A DNA stretch of 64,000 bases, taken from the NCBI RefSeq assembly GCF_044430645.1, contig NZ_JAWUDN010000001.1:372001-436000 (forward strand), read 5' to 3'. This stretch comes from Ewingella allii (GTDB lineage Bacteria; Pseudomonadota; Gammaproteobacteria; Enterobacterales; Enterobacteriaceae). This document shows, one piece after another, positions 1-8,619 of the stretch. A program made the position numbers and the translations under genes. The notes under the pieces were generated by a model. It saw only the letters and a program-made list of their open reading frames with translations, ran no database searches and was not told the DNA's origin. The stretch's first letter is position 1. The number at the start of each line of letters is the position of its first letter.

Positions 1-1
1 C

Positions 2-871
2 GCCGTAGCTGGCGAAAAGCATGCGCCGGTTGTCGCGCCTATCGTGCAAATTGCCTCCGGCAGCGCGATGGTGGTTGATCTTAAATCTCATGAAGTGATT
101 TATTCCCGAAATCCAGACCAAGTGCGGCCCATTGCTTCACTGACCAAATTAATGACAGCGATGGTGACGCTCGATGCGAAGCAGCCGCTGGACGAAGTGA
201 TTTCGGTTGATATTCATAACACTAAAGAGATGCGCGGCGTGTTTTCCCGCGTGAAGGTGAACAGTGAAATTAATCGTCGCCAAATGATTCAACTGGCGCT
301 GATGTCTTCCGAAAACCGCGCAGCCGCCAGCCTGGCCGCGCACTATCCGGGCGGCTATGAGGCTTTTATTCGCGCGATGAATGCTAAAGCCAAACAGCTG
401 GGAATGACCCACACCCGCTACGTTGAGCCGACCGGCCTGTCGCCGCAAAACGTCTCTACGGCGCGCGATTTAACCCGCCTGCTGCTGGCTTCGCAGAAAT
501 ATCCGCTGATTGGCGAGCTGAGTACCACGCAGGAGAAAACCGCGGTGTTCAGCAGCCCGGCCTACGCCTTGCCGTTCCGCAATACTAATCATCTGGTCAT
601 GAACCCGAGCTGGAGCATTCAGCTAACCAAAACCGGCTATACCGATTTGGCGGGCCACTGTCTGGCGATGCGCACCACCATCAATGGTAAACCTGTGACG
701 CTGGTGGTGATGGACGCGTTCGGTAAATACACTGCCTTTGCGGATGCCAACCGCCTGCGCACATGGATGGAAACCGGCAAGAGCGTGCCGGTGCCGCAGA
801 TCGCCAAAACTTACCGTAAAGCCAAGGACCAGCAGCGCACCCAGCCGAGCGTTGAAGAGGCCGACGACTAA
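2..871 (+). CDS. pbpG: D-alanyl-D-alanine endopeptidase PBP7, 5'-truncated by window edge
   Basis: Periplasmic low-molecular-weight penicillin-binding protein that cuts D-Ala-meso-DAP cross-links in peptidoglycan. The reading frame is open from base 2, so the true start and signal peptide lie outside the window; the GTG at 44 is internal. All three serine-peptidase motifs are visible: SLTK with the nucleophile serine codon at 137, the SSEN motif, and KTG in QLTKTGYT. Sequence follows E. coli PbpG closely to near the C-terminus. yohC, yohP and dld, which neighbour pbpG in E. coli, are also close by here. Family assignment is firm; the N-terminus cannot be described. Confidence 0.95.
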   Translation, partial: AVAGEKHAPVVAPIVQIASGSAMVVDLKSHEVIYSRNPDQVRPIASLTKLMTAMVTLDAKQPLDEVISVDIHNTKEMRGVFSRVKVNSEINRRQMIQLALMSSENRAAASLAAHYPGGYEAFIRAMNAKAKQLGMTHTRYVEPTGLSPQNVSTARDLTRLLLASQKYPLIGELSTTQEKTAVFSSPAYALPFRNTNHLVMNPSWSIQLTKTGYTDLAGHCLAMRTTINGKPVTLVVMDAFGKYTAFADANRLRTWMETGKSVPVPQIAKTYRKAKDQQRTQPSVEEADD

Positions 872-895
872 GGTTGCCGAAGCCCGATTAGCCAT

Positions 896-934
896 AAAAA
901 AAGCGGCGTTGCCATCCAGCAACGCCGCTTTTTT
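896..934. terminator. Bidirectional Rho-independent terminator
   Basis: A 10-bp stem (AGCGGCGTTG / CAACGCCGCT) is flanked by seven A on the left and six T on the right. It can therefore end both pbpG (+) and the convergent yohP (-). Confidence 0.9.
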
Positions 935-961
935 GTTATGAATGTCTAGCAGAACTGACGA

Positions 962-1045
962 TCAGAAAATCAGTTTAAATACGCCAGTTAGGGTCAATAA
1001 GCCGACGATAAAGATAATGGCGATGATCCACAGAATAATTTTCAT
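962..1045 (-). CDS. yohP: Small membrane protein YohP (27 aa)
   Basis: A 27-codon gene on the minus strand encoding a single hydrophobic helix. It begins MKIILWII and ends TGVFKLIF, nearly the same as E. coli YohP, which is also 27 residues long. A Shine-Dalgarno GAGGG precedes the ATG by about 8 nt. E. coli YohP is known as a very small inner-membrane protein whose mRNA goes to the membrane; its role is not settled. Here it sits between pbpG and a racemase-like gene, in the same general neighbourhood as in E. coli. The identification rests on matching length, sequence and neighbourhood. Confidence 0.88.
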   Translation of the reverse strand: MKIILWIIAIIFIVGLLTLTGVFKLIF

Positions 1046-1121
1046 GCGCAGTCCCTCAAAAAAATAATGAATGTAAAGAAATCTCTAAACCGCTGATATC
1101 TTTCATTCAGTATAGACAGGA

Positions 1122-1805
1122 TTATGAATTTTGCTCTGTTTGCGCGGTGCGTAAAAACTGAATTGCATCACGCAACGCGCAAATTGGGCTGGAAAGCGGC
1201 GCGCCGAGTTGAGTCAGATTCCCCGCGCCAGCCATGGAAGCCTGCGCCAACGCCACGCGCTCCACGCCCTGTTGAAAGGCCAGATCGGCCTGTGCCGCAA
1301 TGCGTTGCAAATACCCGGCAATATTTCCCGCTAAAAAGATTTCCCACGCACCTTTCACCTGTTGGAATTCCACTTCGGCCTGCGGATGACGCTCCACCTG
1401 TTCGAACAGGCGCTGGGTTGGCTCGAGGGTAGTTGGCGCGGCATACAGCACCCGGGTTTTGCCCGGTGCAGCCATGGATTGCTCTGCCAAGGCGCGATCA
1501 ACGCGCCAGACGGGAATCTCGAGCAACGCGTTGGCCTCGGTGGCGGCTGGCCCCAGCGTCGAGCAGGTGAGCAGGATCAGGTCGGCGCCCTCCGCCAAAC
1601 TCAGCAGCATCTCGCGGGTTTGCTGCTGAATCTCTGGCGTCAGCCCACCGGCTTGTCCGGCGGCGGCCAGCAGGTCAGGGCGTGCGTGGTGTGAGAGTTG
1701 GTCGGGTGAGATCCCCAGCGCGTCGGCGGCGGCATCAAAAATAGCGATATTACTTTCGGCAGTGTGTAAGCAGGCGATGCGCAATAGTGGCTCCGGGATA
1801 GGCAA
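1122..1805 (-). CDS. Asp/Glu/hydantoin racemase-family protein
   Basis: Cytosolic 227-residue protein of the aspartate/glutamate racemase superfamily. The first catalytic-cysteine motif is clear (LLTCSTLGPAA, Cys81). At the second, usually cysteine-bearing position there is LAQASMAGAG instead, so a two-base racemase mechanism is doubtful. Related single-cysteine members include decarboxylases and isomerases. It ends 53 bp after the gpr stop on the same strand, so the two may be co-transcribed. The substrate cannot be told from sequence; the family call is sound. Confidence 0.75.
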   Translation of the reverse strand: MPIPEPLLRIACLHTAESNIAIFDAAADALGISPDQLSHHARPDLLAAAGQAGGLTPEIQQQTREMLLSLAEGADLILLTCSTLGPAATEANALLEIPVWRVDRALAEQSMAAPGKTRVLYAAPTTLEPTQRLFEQVERHPQAEVEFQQVKGAWEIFLAGNIAGYLQRIAAQADLAFQQGVERVALAQASMAGAGNLTQLGAPLSSPICALRDAIQFLRTAQTEQNS

Positions 1806-1857
1806 TATAAAAGGGAAAACCCCACCCGCGGCAAGCCACGGAGCGGGGCAGCGGGGC

Positions 1858-2898
1858 TTATTTATCGGAAGAGGCTTGCCACAGATTCAGCTCGCCATCG
1901 GCCACATGCTTATCAATAGCGGCGAGCTCCTCGGCGGTGAAGTGCAGGTTGCCGAGCGCCGCCACGTTCTCTTCCAACTGCTCTGGTCGGCTAGCGCCTA
2001 TCAGCACCGAAGTCACGCGGTCATCTTTCAGCAGCCAGCTCAGGGCCATCTGCGCCATGCTTTGGCCGCGTTTTTGCGCCATGTCGTTGAGCAGGCGCAG
2101 GCTGTTGAGGTTCTCCTCGGTCAGCATTTTTTCTGACAGGCCGCGCGCCTTTTTGCCTTCGGTCTGCATCCGCGAACCGTCAGGAATACCGTTGAGATAT
2201 TTGCCGGTCAGCAGCCCTTGCGCCAGCGGGGTGAAGGCGATGCAGCCAGTGCCGTTCTCTTCTAGCACATCGAGCAGCCCGCTTTTATCCACCCAGCGGT
2301 TGAGCAGGTTGTAAGAAGGCTGATGGATGAGCAGCGGGATTTTCCATTCGCGCAGCAGCTCGGTCATTTTCTGCGTGCGTTCCGGCGAGTAAGAGGAGAT
2401 GCCGACATACAGCGCCTTGCCGCTCTGCACCGCGTGGGCCAGAGCCGACGCCGTCTCTTCCATCGGGGTTTTTTCATCAACGCGGTGGGAGTAGAAGATG
2501 TCGACATATTCCAGCCCCATGCGTTGCAGGCTTTGGTCGAGGCTGGACAACAGATATTTACGCGAGCCGCCGGAGCCGTACGGGCCAGGCCACATGTCAT
2601 AACCGGCCTTGGTGGAGATGATCAATTCGTCGCGATAGGGGGCGAAATCCTCACGCAGCAGGCGACCAAAGTTCTCTTCGGCAGACCCCGGAGGCGGGCC
2701 ATAGTTGTTGGCTAAGTCGAAGTGAGTGATACCTAAATCAAAGGCTTTGCGCAGCAGGTCGCGTTGGGATTCCAGCGCGCTGATATGGCCGAAGTTGTGC
2801 CACAGGCCGAGTGACAGCGCGGGCAGTTGCAGCCCGCTGCGGCCGCAGAAGCGATATTGCATGTTCTCGTAACGGGAAGGGCTTGGCTGATACGGCAT
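1858..2898 (-). CDS. gpr: L-glyceraldehyde 3-phosphate reductase (aldo/keto reductase)
   Basis: NADPH-dependent aldo/keto reductase of 346 residues, very close along its whole length to E. coli YghZ/Gpr, which reduces L-glyceraldehyde 3-phosphate and methylglyoxal-type aldehydes. Visible hallmarks are FDLANNYGPPPGSAEENFG (active-site Asp/Tyr region), STKAGYDMWPGPYG, FYSHRVD with the catalytic His, and the C-terminal cofactor loop SVLIGASRPEQLEEN. Length matches the family. It is divergent from yohC across a 288-bp intergenic region and is followed by the racemase-like gene on the same strand. The start MPYQPSPSRYENMQYRF aligns with the E. coli N-terminus. Confidence 0.95.
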   Translation of the reverse strand: MPYQPSPSRYENMQYRFCGRSGLQLPALSLGLWHNFGHISALESQRDLLRKAFDLGITHFDLANNYGPPPGSAEENFGRLLREDFAPYRDELIISTKAGYDMWPGPYGSGGSRKYLLSSLDQSLQRMGLEYVDIFYSHRVDEKTPMEETASALAHAVQSGKALYVGISSYSPERTQKMTELLREWKIPLLIHQPSYNLLNRWVDKSGLLDVLEENGTGCIAFTPLAQGLLTGKYLNGIPDGSRMQTEGKKARGLSEKMLTEENLNSLRLLNDMAQKRGQSMAQMALSWLLKDDRVTSVLIGASRPEQLEENVAALGNLHFTAEELAAIDKHVADGELNLWQASSDK

Positions 2899-3186
2899 GA
2901 TGTCTCCTTATCCTGATAGGTTTTTTTGTAGGGTAGATTTGAAACACTGTTCCTATCTTAACGCTCATCAAGACAACGGCAACCCGAGGACGTGATATTT
3001 TTGCCTTATATTGTTACGCATTTGTAAAAGAATTTGTTTGGCCAGCAGGCAGAAAAAACAGGGCGAACTATAATTAATTCATGCCGCCACCTTCTTAATG
3101 CGTGTGACACGCCCTGTGACGCTGCATCCCGGAAGGTCATTATCACCCGCGCCGTTGGCGGTTTCCGGCGTTTATGGGGGTGTACC

Positions 3187-3777
3187 ATGGTCAATCATGT
3201 CTGGGGACTGATGTCCCGTCCCGGTCCAGAATTGCAACAAATCCAGCGCGAGCGGGAAACCGTCTCACACGTCTATTTTCATCACGTATTGCTTATGGCG
3301 CTGATCCCGGTGGTGTGCTCCTTTATCGGGACCACCCAGTTGGGATGGAACTTTGGCGACGGTCAGCGACTGATTGTTTCCCTGTTCACCGCCTCTTATA
3401 TTGCCGTGATTTTCTATGTATTGATGCTTGGCGCGGTGGCGCTGATGGGGCGGATCATCTACTGGATGGCTCGTCGCTATGACAGTCGACCCACGCTGAA
3501 TAGCTGTATTGTTTTCGCCGGTTATGTGGCGACGCCGATGTTCCTCAGCGGCATCGTGGCGCTCTATCCGATGGTCTGGCTGTGCCTGTTCGTCGGGCTA
3601 ATTGGCCTGTGCTATAGCGGCTATTTGCTCTATCTCGGCATCCCTAACTTCCTCAATATTGACCACCGCGAAGGCTTCCTGTTTTCCAGCTCGACGCTGG
3701 CGATGGGCGTGCTGGTGCTAGAGCTGCTGCTGGCCCTGACCGTATTGATGTGGGGTTATGGCGCGAAACTGTTCTGA
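3187..3777 (+). CDS. yohC: Inner-membrane protein YohC (Yip1 family)
   Basis: Polytopic inner-membrane protein of 196 residues with about five hydrophobic segments. It is almost colinear with E. coli YohC (195 aa), sharing HVWGL at the start, FIGTTQLGWNFGDG, FAGYVATPMFLSG, YLLYLGIPNFLNI and a WGYG ending. I chose the ATG at 3187, preceded by GGGGGT, because a longer in-frame start at 3034 would add 51 residues with no counterpart. The function is unknown; Yip1-type domains are found in membrane-trafficking and envelope proteins. It stands alone, with its own terminator. Confidence 0.9.
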   Translation: MVNHVWGLMSRPGPELQQIQRERETVSHVYFHHVLLMALIPVVCSFIGTTQLGWNFGDGQRLIVSLFTASYIAVIFYVLMLGAVALMGRIIYWMARRYDSRPTLNSCIVFAGYVATPMFLSGIVALYPMVWLCLFVGLIGLCYSGYLLYLGIPNFLNIDHREGFLFSSSTLAMGVLVLELLLALTVLMWGYGAKLF

Positions 3778-3795
3778 CCTGATGTAACGCATTGA

Positions 3796-3832
3796 GGCAG
3801 GGAGAGGCGATGGCTCATCCCTGCCTTTTTTA
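3796..3832 (+). terminator. Rho-independent terminator of yohC
   Basis: An 8-bp stem GGCAGGGA / TCCCTGCC with a 14-nt loop, followed by six T. It lies between yohC and the convergent dld. Confidence 0.85.
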
Positions 3833-3846
3833 TGCCTGCGAAATGG

Positions 3847-5550
3847 CTATTCCCGCCAGCCTTTAAGCTTGCTGGTTTTGCCAATGCCGGGGTTGAAGCT
3901 ATTGGTCGGGTCGGCTTGCTGATAGAAGGCTTTCAGATGCGGCTTGGCGATATAGAGATGCCCGACGTTGTGCTCGGCGGGGTACTCCGCGCCTTTCGCA
4001 TCGAGGATTTCCAACATCTGGTGCTTGAGCTTCTTGCTGTCAGCCCCTTTCTTGACAATGTAATCCTGATGAAAAACGTGACACATAAAGTGGCCATAGT
4101 AGAGCTTGGCGACTAACTGATTGTCGATTTCAGCAGGCAGCGTTTCGAACCAGTCGCGGTCGTTGCGGCGCAGGGCGATGTCCAGTGCCAAAATGTCTTC
4201 CACTTCTTTTTCGTGCACCGCGTGATAGCGCACGGCGGCCCCGGCGGCGGCGAAGCGATGCAGAAAGGCTTTCTTGCCCTCTTCGTCAGTACAGACAAAG
4301 AAGTCGCCTTCGTGCTGTTTAAAGAATTCAGTGAGGAAGCTTTGCGCCTCGGCGATGCCGTCACCGGACATTTTCAACAACAGGTGATGCTCATAGCGGT
4401 CACGGTATTTTTTCATGCGCGGCGGCAGGTGGTTCGGCAGCGCCTTGCTGATGCACTGCATCACGCGGTCGCTAAAGTTCTTCGGCAGGAAAGGCACTTT
4501 GCTGGCGTGGGCGTCAAACTTGCCTTTGGCGCTGAACATGTCCGGCATTTTGTCGGTGCCGAGCTTGTCGATCATCATGAAAGTGTCTTTGCCGTAGACT
4601 TCGGTGATATCAAAAATGTCGCGGTGCATGTACTCACCGGCCACCGGCAGGTTTTTGAAATCACCCAGAATCTGGCGACGCAGCTCGGTCAACACCGCCG
4701 TGCTGTTGGTGCCGATATAGAAAACTTGCTGCTGGCTTTCCGCCGGGAAGGTGTCCAGACGCACGGCAAAGACCGCCAGCTTGCCCGCGCAGCCGGAGGC
4801 TTCAAAAAGGCGGCGCTGGTCGGCGTTGAAGCGAGAAGGGGTGTCGGCATCGACGTCGCGCACGCGCTCGGCGTAGTCATGGTCAGAGGCCAAACGCTGG
4901 TCGTGATGCACTTCGTTGGCGCTGAAATTGCCTTTCTCCAGCCGGGTGAGGATCTGCTCTGGCGTGTCGCCCAGCTCAATCCCCAAGTGGTTAATCAGCT
5001 GCAGCTGACCCTGTTCGTCAATCTGCGCGTAGAGCGCCATTTCGGTGTAAGCCGGGCCGCGTTTGACCAGCGATCCGCCGGAGTTATTGCAGATACCGCC
5101 GACCACCGACGCGCCAATACAGGAGGAGCCAATCACCGAATGCGGCTCGCGGCCGTAAGGTTTGAGGATTTTTTCCAGCTTATATAAGGTGCTACCGGGG
5201 AAGCCAATCACCTGATTGCCGCCGTCGAGCAGTTCAATATGGTCGAGCTTGAGGGTGCTGAAGATGACGATATCGCGGTCATAATCATCGCCGCTCGGCG
5301 TCGAGCCTTCGGTCAGTCCGGTGTTGGCCGCCTGCATAATGACAATCTTGTCAGCCTCGACGCAGGCCTTGAGCAGTTGCCACTGCTGGAGCAGGGTCTG
5401 CGGAAACACTACCGCTAAGGCTTTACCACCGCCGGAGCGAAAACCCTTGCGGTAGCGCTCGGTATTGCTGTCGCCGGTGAGTACATGGCGGTAGCCGACG
5501 ATCTCTTTCAGACGCGTGATCAGCGTCTGATTATCCTGATGAATGCTCAT
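3847..5550 (-). CDS. dld: Quinone-dependent D-lactate dehydrogenase
   Basis: FAD flavoprotein of 567 residues that oxidises D-lactate to pyruvate at the inner membrane and passes electrons to quinone. It aligns end to end with E. coli Dld. Visible are the PCMH FAD-binding signatures (QAANTGLTEGSTP, IGSSCIGASVVGGICNNSGG), the membrane-binding central region with GEYMHRDIFDI, and the C-terminal substrate cap with EHNVGHLY and DPTNSFNPGIGKTSK. It is transcribed away from the phn cluster. In E. coli dld lies next to pbpG; here gpr, yohC and the racemase-like gene intervene. Confidence 0.97.
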   Translation of the reverse strand: MSIHQDNQTLITRLKEIVGYRHVLTGDSNTERYRKGFRSGGGKALAVVFPQTLLQQWQLLKACVEADKIVIMQAANTGLTEGSTPSGDDYDRDIVIFSTLKLDHIELLDGGNQVIGFPGSTLYKLEKILKPYGREPHSVIGSSCIGASVVGGICNNSGGSLVKRGPAYTEMALYAQIDEQGQLQLINHLGIELGDTPEQILTRLEKGNFSANEVHHDQRLASDHDYAERVRDVDADTPSRFNADQRRLFEASGCAGKLAVFAVRLDTFPAESQQQVFYIGTNSTAVLTELRRQILGDFKNLPVAGEYMHRDIFDITEVYGKDTFMMIDKLGTDKMPDMFSAKGKFDAHASKVPFLPKNFSDRVMQCISKALPNHLPPRMKKYRDRYEHHLLLKMSGDGIAEAQSFLTEFFKQHEGDFFVCTDEEGKKAFLHRFAAAGAAVRYHAVHEKEVEDILALDIALRRNDRDWFETLPAEIDNQLVAKLYYGHFMCHVFHQDYIVKKGADSKKLKHQMLEILDAKGAEYPAEHNVGHLYIAKPHLKAFYQQADPTNSFNPGIGKTSKLKGWRE

Positions 5551-5735
5551 GTCCTATTCCTCACTTATTACCCAGAGGGCCAAAATCGCTGCCCTGAATA
5601 ATCATAGGCTTAAATGATATTAAAGGAAGGGTTCATATTTGAGCGTCATGGGATGGTTATTAAAGCATCATCAATGTGTCACAAATCTCCCGCTTAATGA
5701 TTGCCAGAATCTGTAGGCAACCGAGAGAACGCACC

Positions 5736-6569
5736 ATGGCGCAAGCTCAACTTAAGCTGGCACAGGCCGAATATCCACAGGCCCGCACGCTGCAACAGAA
5801 CAAAGTTTTAGACGTTAAAGGATTAGTGAAATCCTACAAATCAGGACAGCGCGTTCTGAATGACATCAATTTTGATCTGCACGCCGGTGAGTTCGTGGCG
5901 GTGATTGGTCGCTCTGGGGCGGGTAAATCAACCTTACTGCACGTGCTGAACGGCACCATCCCTCTGTCTGACGGTAGCGTTGTCTGCCATTACGAAAATG
6001 GCGAACAGCAGCAGTTAGCCGGTTTGACTGGCAAGGCGCTGCGCCGCTGGCGTTCAGGCTGTGGCATGATTTTTCAGGATTTCTGTCTGGTACCTCGTCT
6101 AGACGTCTTGACCAACGTACTCTTGGGCCGCCTCAGCCAGACTTCTACTTTCAAATCTTTCTTTAACCAATTCGACGACGAAGACCGCGCCCGCGCTATC
6201 TCCTTGCTGGAGTGGTTGCATATGTTGCCGCACGCCTTGCAGCGCGCCGAGAACCTCTCTGGTGGACAGATGCAGCGCGTTGCTATCTGTCGCGCATTAA
6301 TGCAAAACCCCAAAATTCTGCTGGCCGATGAGCCGGTGGCCTCGCTGGACCCAAAAAACACGCTGCGCATCATGAACGCGTTGAAAAAGGTCAGCGAAGA
6401 GAATATCGCCGTGATGGTCAACCTGCACTCGGTTGAACTGGTGAAAGACTTCTGCACCCGCGTGATTGGTATTGCCAAAGGGCAGATTATTTTCGACGGG
6501 CATCCTGATGATTTAAATGATTCGATTCTTCATCAACTTTATGGTGAAGACGGCGAATCATCTCATTGA
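5736..6569 (+). CDS. phnC: Phosphonate-type ABC transporter ATP-binding protein PhnC
   Basis: Cytoplasmic ATPase of 277 residues energising the PhnDEE importer. Walker A is GRSGAGKS (58-65), the signature is LSGGQMQR, and Walker B is ILLADEPVASLD followed by the switch histidine in NLHSVEL. The ATG at 5736 has a GAGAG ribosome site; an upstream GTG at 5676 would add a 20-residue tail foreign to the family. It is the first gene of a four-gene operon. Whether the substrate is phosphonate, phosphite or hypophosphite cannot be told, since no C-P lyase or phosphite dehydrogenase gene is in the window. I found no clear PHO box upstream. Confidence 0.92.
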   Translation: MAQAQLKLAQAEYPQARTLQQNKVLDVKGLVKSYKSGQRVLNDINFDLHAGEFVAVIGRSGAGKSTLLHVLNGTIPLSDGSVVCHYENGEQQQLAGLTGKALRRWRSGCGMIFQDFCLVPRLDVLTNVLLGRLSQTSTFKSFFNQFDDEDRARAISLLEWLHMLPHALQRAENLSGGQMQRVAICRALMQNPKILLADEPVASLDPKNTLRIMNALKKVSEENIAVMVNLHSVELVKDFCTRVIGIAKGQIIFDGHPDDLNDSILHQLYGEDGESSH

Positions 6570-6659
6570 TCTTATTTATTCGTCACAATAAGTAGTTTGT
6601 AATATTCATTGTTTTTATTTATTTCAACTTTCTCTCCATCTACACAAGGTCATTATTAC

Positions 6660-7592
6660 ATGAAGAAGTTATTACGTCTGGCGGTATTGGTGGCAGGTAC
6701 TTTTACCGTAATGCACAGCATGGCAGCAGATGCGCCTAAAGAATTAAATCTGGGTATCCTGGGTGGCCAGAATGCCACTCAACAGATTGGCGATAATCAG
6801 TGTGTGAAAGATTTCTTTGATAAAGAATTAAATGTAGATACTAAACTGCGTAACTCTTCTGACTATTCAGGGGTTATTCAGGGATTATTAGGCGGGAAAG
6901 TTGACATGGTATTAAGCATGTCACCTTCATCTTACGCTTCGGTGTATATTAATAACCCGAAAGCCGTCGATCTGGTAGGTATTACTATTGATGACACCGA
7001 CAAATCTCGCGGTTACCACTCTATCGTGGTGGTAAAAGCCGACAGCCCGTACAAAAAATTATCTGACCTGAAAGGCACGGCCTTTGGGTTCGCTGACCCA
7101 GATTCCACCTCGGGTTACCTGATCCCTAACCAAGCCTTCAAGAAAGAGTTTGGCGGCAACACGGATAACAAATACAACAACTTCTTCTCTAGCGTCACCT
7201 TCTCCGGCGGCCACGAGCAGGACATTCTGGGCGTGCTGAACGGCCAATTCGCTGGCGCAGTAACCTGGGCTTCGATGATTGGCGACCGCGAAACAGGGTA
7301 CACCTCTGGCGCGTTCAACCGTATGATCCGTATGGATCACCCGGACCTGATGAAGAAAATCCGTATTATTTGGGAATCTCCGTTAATTCCAAACGGCCCA
7401 ATCTTAGTGCGTAGCGACCTGCCAGCTGATTTCAAAGCGAAACTGGTTGCCGCTATTAAGAAATTGGACACCAGCGATCACGCCTGCTTCGTTAAAGCAG
7501 TGGGCGGCACGATGCATATTGGTGAAACGTCACTGGCCGAATATCAACAGATTATTGACATGAAGCGTGAATTGACTAAGGGTTCTCGCTAA
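6660..7592 (+). CDS. phnD: PhnD-family periplasmic phosphonate/phosphite-binding protein
   Basis: Secreted solute-binding protein of 310 residues with a Sec signal peptide (KKLL, hydrophobic core, MHSMAAD cleavage region). Family motifs include LNLGILGGQNATQQ near the mature N-terminus, the S-rich ligand loop in VLSMSPSSYASVY, and FGFADPDSTSGYLIP. The start at 6660 is preferred over 6609 because it directly precedes the signal peptide and has AAGG upstream. It captures the substrate for the two PhnE permeases downstream. A 163-bp gap holding a long palindrome separates it from phnE. The exact ligand is unknown. Confidence 0.9.
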   Translation: MKKLLRLAVLVAGTFTVMHSMAADAPKELNLGILGGQNATQQIGDNQCVKDFFDKELNVDTKLRNSSDYSGVIQGLLGGKVDMVLSMSPSSYASVYINNPKAVDLVGITIDDTDKSRGYHSIVVVKADSPYKKLSDLKGTAFGFADPDSTSGYLIPNQAFKKEFGGNTDNKYNNFFSSVTFSGGHEQDILGVLNGQFAGAVTWASMIGDRETGYTSGAFNRMIRMDHPDLMKKIRIIWESPLIPNGPILVRSDLPADFKAKLVAAIKKLDTSDHACFVKAVGGTMHIGETSLAEYQQIIDMKRELTKGSR

Positions 7593-7605
7593 CAGGCTAT
7601 TTTAC

Positions 7606-7692
7606 TTGCCACTTGAATGCGGGCAGTGCTCGGATTGCTCACGTACTTTATGTACGCTGCGGATCCTGCGCGCTGGCCGCATCCAAATTGCC
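7606..7692. repeat. 87-bp imperfect palindrome between phnD and phnE
   Basis: The outer arms are TTGCCACTTGAATGCGG and, at the right end, CCGCATCCAAATTGCC. They close through further paired segments onto GTAC-TTTAT-GTAC at 7643-7655. It lacks a T-tract, so it is more likely an interspersed repeat or an mRNA stability/attenuation hairpin than a terminator. I saw no second copy in this window. Confidence 0.75.
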
Positions 7693-7755
7693 TGCGACAA
7701 TAACGCCTGCATATATTTTACTCTTTAATATCGATAGAAATACGGAATCATTATT

Positions 7756-8619
7756 TTGAATAAAGACTTCAATCGTTATTATCAGCAAATTCGCGGCAAA
7801 CAAAAACGTGAAGCGCTGGTATGGTCGGGAATAATGCTGCTGCTCTATTTATGGTCCGGCAATGTTTCTGAACTCAATCTGAAAACCGTATTTTTCTCTG
7901 CTCCACACTTCTTCGATTATATTGGCGAAACCGTGCCGGTATTGCACTGGTCAAAACTGTTTGCTGATGGTCACACTGAAGGTTCGCTGGCTTATTGGGG
8001 ATACCGTCTGAATATTCAGCTGCCGCTGATTTGGGAAACCATTCAACTGGCGCTCTCATCGACGATTTTATCCACCGCGCTCGCCACCTTGCTGGCTTTT
8101 ATGGCCGCCAGTAACACCGACTCGCCGAAATGGCTCAAATTTAGTATCCGCACTTTTGTGGCTTTCCTGCGCACCATGCCCGAGCTGGCGTGGGCGGTAA
8201 TGTGCGTCATGGCGTTCGGCGTCGGGGCTATTCCGGGCTTTATCGCCCTGACCCTGCACACCGTGGGCAGCCTGACCAAACTGTTTTATGAGTCGATTGA
8301 AACCGCCTCTGACAAGCCGGTTCGCGGCTTGAAGTCTTGCGGAGCCGGGCGTTTGCAGCGCATGCGCTTTGCTCTCTGGCCGCAGGTCAAACCGATTTTC
8401 CTCTCCTACAGCTTTATGCGTCTGGAGATTAACTTCCGCCAGTCAACCATTCTGGGGCTGGTCGGGGCAGGGGGCATCGGCCAAGAGCTGATGACGTCCA
8501 TCAAACTTGACCGTTACGACCAAGTCAGTATGACGCTGCTGCTGATCATTTTGGTGGTTTCCATCATGGACTTTTTATCCGGCAAGCTGCGTAAACTCGC
8601 GGTAGAGGGCACGTTCTGA
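7756..8619 (+). CDS. phnE: PhnE-family ABC permease, first subunit
   Basis: Inner-membrane permease of 287 residues with about six hydrophobic segments. It carries the ABC permease coupling (EAA-type) loop in KPVRGLKSCGAGRLQRMRFALWP and the PhnE-type GLVGAGGIGQEL motif. Translation appears to start at the rare TTG at 7756 (TTG AAT AAA GAC), which gives an N-terminus MNKDFNRYY consistent with the family. Its stop overlaps the start of the next permease (TGATG), so the two are translationally coupled and probably form a heterodimeric channel. Confidence 0.88.
   Translation: MNKDFNRYYQQIRGKQKREALVWSGIMLLLYLWSGNVSELNLKTVFFSAPHFFDYIGETVPVLHWSKLFADGHTEGSLAYWGYRLNIQLPLIWETIQLALSSTILSTALATLLAFMAASNTDSPKWLKFSIRTFVAFLRTMPELAWAVMCVMAFGVGAIPGFIALTLHTVGSLTKLFYESIETASDKPVRGLKSCGAGRLQRMRFALWPQVKPIFLSYSFMRLEINFRQSTILGLVGAGGIGQELMTSIKLDRYDQVSMTLLLIILVVSIMDFLSGKLRKLAVEGTF

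Noticed and set aside
3034..3186. 51-codon in-frame extension of yohC
   Set aside because: The E. coli protein begins at the equivalent of 3187, and the extension has no homology or ribosome site at its start.
5551..5735. PHO-box-like TTCAT/GTCAT repeats upstream of phnC
   Set aside because: The two TCAT elements are 13 bp apart rather than the 11-bp spacing of a PhoB box, and flanking bases do not fit.
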